From positions 1 through 64,000 of the forward strand of contig CAWADK010000002.1 of assembly GCA_963780715.1 (NCBI GenBank): 64,000 nt of DNA. Direction: 5' to 3'. Below the pieces are notes generated by a model. It worked only from the letters and a program-made list of their open reading frames with translations. It ran no database searches and was not told the origin of the DNA. The DNA is from JALORV01 sp963780715 (GTDB lineage: Bacteria; Pseudomonadota; Gammaproteobacteria; Burkholderiales; Burkholderiaceae_F). Made by a program: the position numbers and the translations under genes. Below are positions 8,511 through 16,632 of this stretch, in pieces (position 1 is the stretch's first letter; each line of letters starts with the position of its first letter).

Positions 8511-9802
8511 ACGCCAGCGCGATGAAGCCGCCTCGCATCGTCATTACCGGCACCGGCGCCATCTGCGGCTCGGGCCGGTCGCCCGTCGACATCCTGGCCG
8601 CGCTCCTTGCGGGGACTTCGGCAGTCGGGCCGATTCGGGAGTGGGACACGAGCGCCTGGCCGGTCGGCATCGCCGCCGAAGTCCCGGATTACAACGCCGG
8701 CGCACTGACGGGCGACCGCAAGCTCCTGAAGTTCATACGGCGCAGCGACGTCTTCGGCCTGTATGCCGCGGATCGCGCGATCGACGAAAGCGGCTTCGCG
8801 GCCTGGCGCGCCGCGCTCGATGAATCGGCCGCCGAACGATTTGCCGACTCTACCGGCGTGTTCGTCGGTTCCGGCGGCGGCACCTTCGGCAACCAGTACG
8901 ACTACTTCCCGCTGATTGCAGCGGCCGGTGGCGACCTCAAGGCCTTCGGCCAGGAACTGTCAGCCACCGTGAATCCGATGTGGCTGTTGCGCTCGCTTCC
9001 GAACAATGTGCTGGGTCATGTCGGCATCCGGCACGGGTTCAAGGGACCGAATGCCTGCATCACGAATCACAGCGTGAGCGGCCTGCTTGCGATTGCCGAG
9101 GCCGCCGAGGCCCTGCGTGCCGGAGAGTGCGACCGCGCGGTGGCTGCCGCCCATGAAGCGGCGATCGAGCCGCAGACCGTGCTCTACTACCAACAGATGG
9201 GGCTGCTGACGCGCACGGCATTGCGCCCGTTCGACACCCGCCATGACGGCAGCGTCATGGGCGAAGGCGCCGCTGCCCTTGTCCTTGAAACCGAGGCCGC
9301 CGCGCGCGAGCGCGGTGCGGCGGTGCTGGGCGAGTTCCTGGGGACCGGCAGCGGCAGCGACGGATTGGGCCTGCTGCCGGTGCGCGACGATGGCGACGGT
9401 CTGGCACGCGCGATCGAAGCGGCGCTGGCGATGGCAAACATCCGCGCCTCCGAGGTCGGCATGATCGTCGCGCATGGCAATGGCACCGCCAACTCCGATG
9501 TCTCCGAGGCACGCGCGCTGGAGCGCGTATTCGGTGCCGACATGCCGCCCGTGACCGCCTTCAAGTGGGCGTTCGGTCATCTGCTGGCAGCCTCGGGCCT
9601 CATCGAAGCCGCCGTCACGATCGCAGCGCTGCGCGCGAACACCGTGCCGGGCATCGCGACGCTGGACGAACTCGACCCGGCGTGCGCTCCACTGAATGCA
9701 TCGCGCGAACACCGCACGCCACGCAGCGACATCGCGTTGCTGCTCTCGCGCGGGTTCGGCGGCACGAATGCCGCCTGCCTGCTGCGCGCCGCCGCGTCGT
9801 GA
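8507..9802 (+). CDS. Beta-ketoacyl synthase homologue with active-site Cys replaced by Ser
   Basis: A 431-aa thiolase-fold protein of the FabF family. Aligned by eye on GPNACITNHSVSG, the nucleophile position (TACASG in its neighbour) is Ser189, codon AGC at 9071-9073. Both catalytic histidines remain: VAHGNGTANSD and FKWAFGHLLAASG. The C-terminal LSRGFGGTNAACLL is also conserved. Loss of the Cys with retention of the histidines suggests it cannot hold an acyl chain as a thioester but might decarboxylate malonyl-ACP or act as a length-setting partner of the preceding FabF, as chain-length factors do in type II polyketide synthases. That role is inference. ATGA overlap at 8507; its stop overlaps the GTG of the next gene. 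Confidence 0.88.
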   Translation: MNASAMKPPRIVITGTGAICGSGRSPVDILAALLAGTSAVGPIREWDTSAWPVGIAAEVPDYNAGALTGDRKLLKFIRRSDVFGLYAADRAIDESGFAAWRAALDESAAERFADSTGVFVGSGGGTFGNQYDYFPLIAAAGGDLKAFGQELSATVNPMWLLRSLPNNVLGHVGIRHGFKGPNACITNHSVSGLLAIAEAAEALRAGECDRAVAAAHEAAIEPQTVLYYQQMGLLTRTALRPFDTRHDGSVMGEGAAALVLETEAAARERGAAVLGEFLGTGSGSDGLGLLPVRDDGDGLARAIEAALAMANIRASEVGMIVAHGNGTANSDVSEARALERVFGADMPPVTAFKWAFGHLLAASGLIEAAVTIAALRANTVPGIATLDELDPACAPLNASREHRTPRSDIALLLSRGFGGTNAACLLRAAAS

Positions 9803-10491
9803 GCACCCTGCCGGCGACCCCGGCAGCCACGGATGGCGCAACCCGCTGCGGCGTCGACACGGTCGAGATCTCCCGCATCGAGCGCTTGCTTGCCGAAACG
9901 CCGGGCGACGACCTGCACAAGCTCTTCTCCGCACAGGAACTGCTGGACGCCGGCGACGGCCCGGGGCGTGCCGCCAGCCTGGCTGCGCGCTTCGCCGCGA
10001 AAGAGGCGTGCACCAAGCTCTTCCCGCGTGAAGCCGCACTCGGCGCCGTCGGCCCGGCCGACTTCTCGGTCAGCCGCGATGGCTACGGTGCGCCCGCCGT
10101 CGAACTCAGCGAGTCCGCGCAGATCGCGCTCGGACGCAACCGGCTGCGTTCGATCAGCCTTTCGCTGACGCATGACCGGGCACAGGCGTCGGCCGATGGC
10201 GCTGGCGCAGCCGGACCGCGCAACACCGTCGCGCGGCGCGCGGTGGTTCTATCGCCTGCTGCCGTTCCGCCGCAAGGTCGTGCTCGACAATCTGCGGCGC
10301 GTCTACGGCGACGCCGTCGACGAAGCGCGAGATCGAGCGGCTCGCGCAGGCGCACTACGGACACCTCGGCCGCCTGCTGTGGGAGTTCCTCTGGTTTCCC
10401 TGGCTTTCGCAGCGCAGGCGCCTCGCCATGGTGCGGGTCGAGAACCTGGAGGCGCTGCTCGCGGCGCATGGACAGGCGAAGGGTGTCCTGA
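9799..10491 (+). CDS. acpS: Holo-[ACP] synthase (AcpS type) with an out-of-family C-terminal tail
   Basis: Transfers 4'-phosphopantetheine from CoA to the ACP serine. CGVDTVEISRIERLL carries the Mg-binding Asp, AARFAAKEACTKLF the catalytic Glu/Lys, and SISLSLTHDRAQASA is the typical end. The family domain finishes near residue 132 (about 10195). Beyond that the frame continues for about 100 Arg/Ala-rich residues to a TGA at 10491, running across the N-terminus of the acyltransferase. This tail is probably an artefact of an indel near 10190, where AcpS should end. GTG 9799 overlaps the previous stop. A dedicated AcpS in the operon fits a carrier that the housekeeping enzyme may not serve. Confidence 0.8.
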   Translation: MSTLPATPAATDGATRCGVDTVEISRIERLLAETPGDDLHKLFSAQELLDAGDGPGRAASLAARFAAKEACTKLFPREAALGAVGPADFSVSRDGYGAPAVELSESAQIALGRNRLRSISLSLTHDRAQASADGAGAAGPRNTVARRAVVLSPAAVPPQGRARQSAARLRRRRRRSARSSGSRRRTTDTSAACCGSSSGFPGFRSAGASPWCGSRTWRRCSRRMDRRRVS

Positions 10492-11051
10492 TCCTGACCG
10501 GCCACTTCGGCAACTTCGAAGTCGCCACCGCCGCGGGGCTGGCGCAGTTTCCGGCCGCACAGGGCCGGTTTCACTTCGTGCGCCGCCCGATCCGGCCCGA
10601 GTGGCTCGACCGCCTGGTGACGCGGCGCTTTCGCAAGGCAGGCTTCGGCGTGCTCCCCAAGCGCGGCGGGCTGGACGCCATTCTCGACCGGCTCGGCGCC
10701 GGCGACCTCGTCGTGTTTCCCTTCGACCAGCACGCCAGCCGCAAGGACGGCGTGCTGGTCGAGTTCTTCGGCCATCCCGCCGGTACGTTCCGCAGCCTGG
10801 CGGTGATTGCGCTGACGACCGGCGCGCCCGTCGTACCGGCGTCCAGCTGGCGCGAGCCCGATGGCCAGCACGTACTGCGCTTCGAAGCGCCGCTCGCGCC
10901 GATCGAGCATGCCGATGCCAACGAGGCGATCCGGCTCAACAGCCGCGCGTACAACCGGGCGCTCGAACGCATGATCGTGCGCCGGCCGGAGCAATGGTGG
11001 TGGGTGCATCGCCGCTGGAAGCCGTGGGCGGCGCGGCCGGCCAAGTCCTGA
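10196..11051 (+). CDS. LpxL/HtrB-type lysophospholipid acyltransferase (frameshifted)
   Basis: Predicted to transfer the acyl chain built by this operon from ACP to a lipid or sugar acceptor at the inner membrane. The N-terminal part (MALAQPDRATP..., then WFYRLLPFRRKVVLDNLRRVYGD) reads in one frame to about 10325. The rest (EIERLAQAHYGHLGRLLWEFLWFPWL, then MVRVENLEALL to the end) reads one base further on. The HX4E catalytic motif is TGHFGNFE; FPFDQHASRKDGVLVEFFG and QWWWVHRRWK are typical of LpxL/LpxM relatives. One extra base in GAAGCGCGAGATC would explain the break. Joined length is about 284 aa, normal for the family. The acceptor is unknown. Confidence 0.8.
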
Positions 11052-11172
11052 ACTGCACGACGCGTCACGCCGCGATCGGTAGAATCGTTCCTCCGCAGTC
11101 GGCCCGGCCTGCTCGGGTCGTCATCGCGATCTGCGCGAACCCGCCAGACTGAGTCGACAAATCATCATTCCC

Positions 11173-12400
11173 ATGCACGCACCGCGAGTCGTCCATCGCA
11201 AGGACTCGGCGCCGCCGTCGGCGCTGCGAAGGCTGCGCAAGTGCTCGCGCTGGATGCTCGCAGCCGTGCTGGCGTTTGGGTCGTTGGCAGGCACCGCGCC
11301 CGCGCTGGCGCACGAGTCCGAGCAGTACACGCTGCCGGCCGGACGGGACTTCGCTGACCTCGGTCCTTACTTCACCCGTATCGTGTACGACGCGGTGGTC
11401 GGCGCAGCGGCCGAAGCCAACGCCGCGATCGAACAGGCTGTCAGAGCCGGAAGTTCACCGTCGAAGCTCGAGGAACTGCAGTCGGCGGACTACATCGCCG
11501 GCAAGGTCTGGGAGCACTTCTTCATCGCCATCCCGACGAATGAACTCCTCGACGCGACGCTGATCACGGAACCGGTGCAGTCGCAGTACCCGGGCCTGGT
11601 CACGATGTATCGCCCGATCGTTTCGATCTATGACGACCCGCTGCTGGTCATCGACCTGACCAAGGCGGTGCGGACCTTCTTTCGATCGGGCACGGTGAGC
11701 GCAGGAGGCACCGTCTTCGGCACCGACAAGATCATTCACTTCATCAACATCGGCCGGATCTATCACGGCAAGTACGAGACGCGGATCCAGCGCGGACTGC
11801 CGGAAAAGGAGGCGATCAAGTCCGCGATCGCGTCGACTTCGCGCAATCCACTGACCTCGGAAAACGGTGTGCTCGGCATGTGGACGACCGGCATCGTCTC
11901 CAATGGCGACCTCGCGGCCGACTATGCCGGCCTGATGTTCTATCGCAACCTGACCGAGACGGTGCACATCGGGCCACGCACGCTGCCGCCGATGCTGGTC
12001 CGCGACGGGCCCTACTGGCGCGTGCAGATCGAGCCGGATTCCGATTTCTTCGTCGCCTTCATCACGCCCCACTGGAACGAAGTGCTGAACCCGAGCAAGT
12101 ACGCGCGCTACACCAGCGGCCGCTTGCGCGCGTTGATCCGCGAGCGCTGCCAGGATGCGTTGGCCTGGTACCGCGACCCGCGTGGCCAGACGCCGGGGAC
12201 GCGCGCAATTCGAGGCCATCGAGCGCGAACTCGCGACCTACTTCGGCGCTGACTACGGGCACGAGAGCAATCCCGCGAGTCCCGTGACGATCGCCGATGC
12301 CTGTTTTCCCAAGGGCCCCGACGCCGAGGCCACAGGCGGCGCAGCGAACGCTGCCGACCGCATCGACGTTGCCCGCAGTGGCACCTTCGCGCGACAGTGA
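11173..12400 (+). CDS. Exported protein of unknown function (frameshifted), possibly continuous with the ankyrin frame
   Basis: I do not recognise the family. An N-terminal basic stretch and a hydrophobic run (WMLAAVLAFGSLAGTAPALA, cleavage before HES) indicate secretion. The mature part has conserved-looking blocks: FADLGPYFTRIVYDAV, FGTDKIIHFINIGRIYHGKYETR, GVLGMWTTGIVSNGDLAADYAGLMFYRN, and FITPHWNEVLNPSKY. Near 12197 a run of four G probably holds one extra base: the frame moves from RGQTPG to RAQFEAIERELATYFGADYGHE and then stops at 12400. A second extra base near 12390 would fuse it directly to the ankyrin repeats that follow. It lies about 120 bp after the acyltransferase and may belong to the same lipid system. 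Confidence 0.62.
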
Positions 12401-13133
12401 TCCGGCCGTCGGCGCGTCCGCCCAGGATGCACTGGGCCGTACGCCGTTGTGGTGGGCCGCACGGGAAGGCGACGTCGCGCAGGTGCGGGCACTGGCGACG
12501 CGCACCGAGATCGACGTGGCCGACTCCGACGGCGAGACACCGCTGCACGCCGCGGCGCGGGCAGGTAGCGTGGCGGTCGTCAGCGAACTCCTTAACCGTG
12601 GCGCCGACCCCAACCGTGCGGCGCTCTATGGAGTGACGCCGCTGATGCTGGCAACCGCAAATGGCAGGACCGAGGTCACCACGGTGCTGCTCCAGGCGGG
12701 TGCCGATCCGAATGCGCGTGACCTGTTCGGCAAGACGGCGTTGCATGATGCCGCGTTGCGCGGCAACAGCCGCTTGACGAACTCTCTGCTCGAACGCGGT
12801 GCCGATCCGCGGATCGCGGACGACGCCGGCAATACCGCGCTGCACCTGGCGGCACGCCGAGGCAATGACAAGGTCGTGGCGATGCTGCTGGCGCGGGGCG
12901 CCGACGCAAACGCCCGCAATGATGTCGGCGCAACACCCCGCGACGAGGCCCAGCGTCGGGGCCATGTGCGCACGGCGCAGCAACTGTCATTGGCGACCCA
13001 GGTCGGTTCACCCACGCCTCCACCGGACAAGTCGCTGATCAACGACGCCGCCCTCGCGCATGGCCCCACGTCACAGTCGGCCGAAGGTGCTGCCGCCTCC
13101 GCCGCAGTGAACCCGCCCGGCGGGTCGAGATAG
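12297..13133 (+). CDS. Ankyrin-repeat protein (or C-terminal domain of the preceding exported protein)
   Basis: From about residue 45 the frame encodes five or six ankyrin repeats of 33 residues with the usual GxTPLHxAAxxGxxxVVxxLLxxGADPN pattern, for example GETPLHAAARAGSVAVVSEL and GNTALHLAARRGNDKVVAML. The first 35 residues lie over the end of the upstream frame, are Pro/Arg-rich and lack a signal peptide, so they may be an out-of-frame shadow. With one base removed near 12390 the upstream exported protein would run straight into RDSDPAVGASAQDALGRTPLWW. Ankyrin repeats normally mediate protein contacts. I list it separately because the sequence as given has its own ATG. Confidence 0.7.
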   Translation: MPVFPRAPTPRPQAAQRTLPTASTLPAVAPSRDSDPAVGASAQDALGRTPLWWAAREGDVAQVRALATRTEIDVADSDGETPLHAAARAGSVAVVSELLNRGADPNRAALYGVTPLMLATANGRTEVTTVLLQAGADPNARDLFGKTALHDAALRGNSRLTNSLLERGADPRIADDAGNTALHLAARRGNDKVVAMLLARGADANARNDVGATPRDEAQRRGHVRTAQQLSLATQVGSPTPPPDKSLINDAALAHGPTSQSAEGAAASAAVNPPGGSR

Positions 13134-13148
13134 TCGAGGGCGCTCCGC

Positions 13149-13883
13149 ATGTCCTCCCTGCTTCCTGCCCGGCCAGCGGCTGTCCATTACCCAGGCTGCC
13201 GCGCCGTCGCACTCGCGGCCACGATGCTGCTGGCCATCGCACTGGGCGGCTGCGCCGTCTATTCCGCGCCGAAACCTACGGCGGCAATGGTCCGCGAAAT
13301 GCCCGATGCGACGTCCAGAGCCGTCATCGCAACCTGGCAGGGCAGGCTCGAGCAGCACATCGCCAGCGCCGGTGACGGCGATCCGGCCGTTCTGTCGCAA
13401 CTTCCGGCGCTGCGTTCTCCGGCCGTGGCGCGGCCCGGGCAGATCGTGTTCGCGGCCAGCGACGTCGATGCGCACGTCTCCGAACGCGATGGCTACGACG
13501 TGTTCGGCCTGCTGCTCGGAAAGCAGACCACCGCGGCCGGCCCCCGCTACGTGTTCATCGTGGGAGCCGTCCAGCGCGAGGAGTACTGGCCGGTCGTGAT
13601 CGCCGATGTCCGTGTTGTCGCGCTGTCGTTCAAGGCCGGCATTGCGACCTGGGAGACCGGCCCCGCCGACGTCGAAGCGCTGCTGCGATATCGCAAGAAC
13701 GCCGATACGTCGACCGCATTGCGCTTTCCCGCCGAGCGCGATCAATTCCGCCTCATCGGCTGTGATCCCGGCGTCTGCGTCGAGGAACTCCGGTCCGGCG
13801 CCCGCTGGGCCCTCTATGGCCATGCTTCCACGGCGCCCGCGCCTGCGGCGTCATCGGTTCAGCCGGTGTCAGCAGCGCGCTGA
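13149..13883 (+). CDS. Putative lipoprotein of unknown function
   Basis: A 244-aa protein with an N-terminal hydrophobic segment ending in a lipobox, ALGGCAVYS, so it is probably a lipid-anchored envelope protein. The body has no motif I recognise; it contains GYDVFGLLLGKQTTAAGPRYVFIVGAVQREEYWPVV and two further cysteines late in the chain (GCDPGVCVEEL). The C-terminus is Ala/Pro-rich. It starts 15 bp after the ankyrin stop and is likely co-transcribed with it. Function unknown. Confidence 0.65.
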   Translation: MSSLLPARPAAVHYPGCRAVALAATMLLAIALGGCAVYSAPKPTAAMVREMPDATSRAVIATWQGRLEQHIASAGDGDPAVLSQLPALRSPAVARPGQIVFAASDVDAHVSERDGYDVFGLLLGKQTTAAGPRYVFIVGAVQREEYWPVVIADVRVVALSFKAGIATWETGPADVEALLRYRKNADTSTALRFPAERDQFRLIGCDPGVCVEELRSGARWALYGHASTAPAPAASSVQPVSAAR

Positions 13884-14017
13884 GCACACAAGCGGTCTGA
13901 CCGACGGCGGGCCGCGCCGTTGCCGCCGCCCGCGGCCCCGGTTGATCGATGTCAGCCTGTCGCCGGCACGGGCTCGGACAATGGGCCGCTCGCCCATGAC
14001 GGCATGAAACGACATCG

Positions 14018-16012
14018 ATGAGTCCGCTCGGAATCACGCTGCTGATGCTCGCAGGCTTCGCCGCGTTCGGATGGCTGGCCTGGCGCAAGCTCGCGATCGT
14101 CGCCGCCCTGGCGCCTGAAGACCGTCTGGACGATCCGCCGCGCCGGATCGCGCGACTGCTGCGCGTGGGCTTCGGCCAGTCGCGCCTGCTGTCCGGCGAC
14201 TTCCGGCCCGGCCTGATGCACGCCGCGATCTTCTTCGGTTTCCTGACGCTCCTGGTGCGCAAGCTGCACCTGATCGTCATCGGCTACGACCTGTTCGCGA
14301 CCATTCCCGGCGCATTCGGTGCCGCGTACACGGCCTTCAAGGACTTCATAGAACTCGTCGTCCTCGCCGCCGTCTTCTACGGATTCTGGCGCCGCTTCGT
14401 GCTGCGCCCTCGCCGGCTCGAGCCCAACCGCGAGGCGCTGCTGGTGCTGACGCTGATCCTCGTGATCATGCTCACGGACTTCGGATTCGACGCCTTCCGC
14501 TTTGCCAGGTACGCCGCCACAGTGCCTGCGATCGCGCACGAGCAGGCCTGGGCCTGGGTCGGCGGCCCCCTTTCCCACCTGCTGACAGGACTTGCGCCCG
14601 GCACGCTCGACCTCGGCGCCCATGCGTTCTACTGGGTGCAGATGGCAACCGTGTTCGCCTTCCTCGCCATCCTGCCGGTCGGCGAACACTTCCACATCGT
14701 CACCGCCTTGCCGGTCGTGTACCTGGGACGCGACGTCCCTGCCAACCGGGTGCCGGGCGTCGACCTGGCGCCACTGGCGGCGGACGACGTCGACCCGGAC
14801 ACACTGAAGATCGGCGCCAAGACCGCGCTCGACCTCAGCTGGAAGGAAGGCCTCGACGCCTTCACCTGCACCGAATGTGGCCGCTGCAAGGATGCCTGCC
14901 CGACCTTCCTGACCGGCAAGCCGCTGTCGCTGAAGTGGGTCAACGATGCCGTCAAGCATCACCTCGTCGAGCACGGCGCCGCCATCCGGCAGCACGACGC
15001 GACGGCGCTGCCCTCGCTCGTCGGCAGCGCCATCAGCGCGGAGACGCTGTGGGCGTGCACGACGTGCGGTTACTGCGAGGTCGCGTGCCCGATTCAGCTC
15101 GAGCACCTGCCGAAGTTCTATCGACTACGTCAGCGGCAGGTGATGATGGAAGGCGAGTTCCCGCATGAACTCAACCGTGTCTTTGCCGCCTACGAATCGC
15201 AGAGCAATCCCTGGGGACTCGATGCAGGCACGCGCGGCGACTGGGCCAGGGATCTCGGACTGCCACTCGTCGCGAGCGCCGATGAGGTCGCGGCGCTCGA
15301 CTATCTGTACTACGTCGGCTCAGCATCCTCGTTCGACCCGCGCGGCCAGAAGATCGCCAAGGCCTTCGTTCGCGTCGCGCAGGCGGCCGGCGTGCGGCTC
15401 GGCATTCTGGGTCCGCAGGAAGGATCGACCGGCGAGTGCGTGCGCCGGCTCGGCAACGAAATGGTGTTCCAGCAGCTCGCGACGGCGCTGGTGGAGACGC
15501 TGAACTCGCTGGGCGTCAAGCGCATCGTCACCTGCGACCCGCATGCCTTCAACGCGCTGAAGAACGAACTGTCGGCCTTCGGCGGCCACTATGAAGTCGT
15601 GCACCACACCCAGGCCATCGACGCCTGGATCGCGGCAGGTCGACTCAAACTCGCCCGCCCGCACGAGCGCGTGATCTACCACGAGCCGTGCTATCTGGGC
15701 CGACACAACGGCGAATACGAGGCACCGCGCCGCGTGCTGCGTGCGATCTCAAAGGACACGCCGCTGGAGTTCGCACTCGCCCGCGACCAGGCGATGTGCT
15801 GCGGCGCCGGCGGCGGCCGCATGTGGCTCGAAGAAACCATCGGCACGCGCATCAATGTGCTGCGCGCCGAGCAGGCGCTCGAGCGGCAGCCGGCGGCCGT
15901 CGCGACGGCCTGCCCCTATTGCGCGGTGATGGTCGGTGACGGCCTGGCGCAGAAGGACGACCGCGTCGCCGCGCGCGACATCGCGGAACTGGTCGCCGAC
16001 GCGCTCACGTGA
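14018..16012 (+). CDS. EtfD-like membrane iron-sulfur quinone reductase
   Basis: A 664-aa fusion. The N-terminal 230 residues form about five or six membrane helices resembling the NarI-like cytochrome b domain (GLMHAAIFFGFLTLLVRKLHL, VQMATVFAFLAILPVGEHFH). Two 4Fe-4S motifs follow, CTECGRCKDACP and CTTCGYCEVACP. Two CCG domains end the protein, visible as YHEPCYLGRHNG and MCCGAGGGRMW, as in HdrD/GlpC. This order matches EtfD/FadF-type proteins, which pass electrons from electron-transfer flavoprotein to the quinone pool during acyl-CoA oxidation. No etfAB genes are nearby. It is 133 bp from the lipoprotein and convergent with the PadR gene. Confidence 0.85.
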   Translation: MSPLGITLLMLAGFAAFGWLAWRKLAIVAALAPEDRLDDPPRRIARLLRVGFGQSRLLSGDFRPGLMHAAIFFGFLTLLVRKLHLIVIGYDLFATIPGAFGAAYTAFKDFIELVVLAAVFYGFWRRFVLRPRRLEPNREALLVLTLILVIMLTDFGFDAFRFARYAATVPAIAHEQAWAWVGGPLSHLLTGLAPGTLDLGAHAFYWVQMATVFAFLAILPVGEHFHIVTALPVVYLGRDVPANRVPGVDLAPLAADDVDPDTLKIGAKTALDLSWKEGLDAFTCTECGRCKDACPTFLTGKPLSLKWVNDAVKHHLVEHGAAIRQHDATALPSLVGSAISAETLWACTTCGYCEVACPIQLEHLPKFYRLRQRQVMMEGEFPHELNRVFAAYESQSNPWGLDAGTRGDWARDLGLPLVASADEVAALDYLYYVGSASSFDPRGQKIAKAFVRVAQAAGVRLGILGPQEGSTGECVRRLGNEMVFQQLATALVETLNSLGVKRIVTCDPHAFNALKNELSAFGGHYEVVHHTQAIDAWIAAGRLKLARPHERVIYHEPCYLGRHNGEYEAPRRVLRAISKDTPLEFALARDQAMCCGAGGGRMWLEETIGTRINVLRAEQALERQPAAVATACPYCAVMVGDGLAQKDDRVAARDIAELVADALT

Positions 16013-16036
16013 CCGGCGCAGACGCGACGGCCGCGC

Positions 16037-16423
16037 TCACGGCGCCGCCTTGCGCACGGCCTTCCTGCCTGTCGCGGTCGCCTTGCGTCGCGAAGTCTTC
16101 CCGACGCGCCTGCGTTCCTCGTGCTCCAGTATCAGTTCGCCGAACAGTTCCCGGACTTTCGTCCGGCCAGTCTCCAGTGCGCGGCGACCGATTGGCGTGA
16201 TGCGATACACGCGGCGTTCCCGACCGTCGGCCCTCTCGCCCTGCGATTGCAGATACCCCTTGCGCTCGAGGCCATGGAGGATCGGATACATCGTCCCGGC
16301 GCTGATCTGATAGCCGTGGCGCTGCAGTTCCTCGATGATCGCCAGGCCGTAGACCGGACCTTCCTCGGCGTGGTGCAGCACGTGAAGGCGGACCATACCG
16401 CTGAACAGGTCTTTGTCGACCAT
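16037..16423 (-). CDS. PadR-family transcriptional regulator
   Basis: A 128-aa winged-helix protein. VRLHVLHHAEEGPVYGLAIIEEL and the recognition segment ISAGTMYPILHGLERKGYLQS, followed by RVYRITPIGRRALE, are the PadR DNA-binding domain. The C-terminal dimerisation helix is short, and the tail is Lys/Arg-rich (RRKATATGRKAVRKAAP), which is unusual and may add non-specific DNA contact. It is divergent from the haem-binding lipoprotein gene across about 205 bp that include a perfect 15-bp palindrome, so it may regulate that gene and itself. Inducer unknown. Confidence 0.9.
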   Translation of the reverse strand: MVDKDLFSGMVRLHVLHHAEEGPVYGLAIIEELQRHGYQISAGTMYPILHGLERKGYLQSQGERADGRERRVYRITPIGRRALETGRTKVRELFGELILEHEERRRVGKTSRRKATATGRKAVRKAAP

Positions 16424-16568
16424 GATGTCGTTTCAAGTGGTCGCGGCATGCGCGACCTTGCTGCTGGCAATGCGAGACGCATCCTTGGCAGTGGGCCGAA
16501 GCTTAGTCGGCCGGCCGCAACAGCGCGCTTGATCTGGGGCAAGCCGCGCGCATGCTGGCGAATTCCGC

Positions 16569-16583
16569 TAACGAATTTCGTTA
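16569..16583. promoter_or_regulatory. Perfect 15-bp palindrome, candidate operator
   Basis: TAACGAATTTCGTTA has two 7-base arms around a single T. It is centred about 55 bp before the start of the haem-binding lipoprotein gene and about 150 bp from the PadR start, in a locally AT-rich patch that stands out from the GC-rich surroundings. Position and symmetry suggest a dimeric regulator site, most simply for the divergent PadR protein, but no promoter elements are certain. Confidence 0.45.
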
Positions 16584-16632
16584 ATACTCCGGGCAGTCAA
16601 AGTTTCCAGACATTTTTCACCGGGAGGACATG

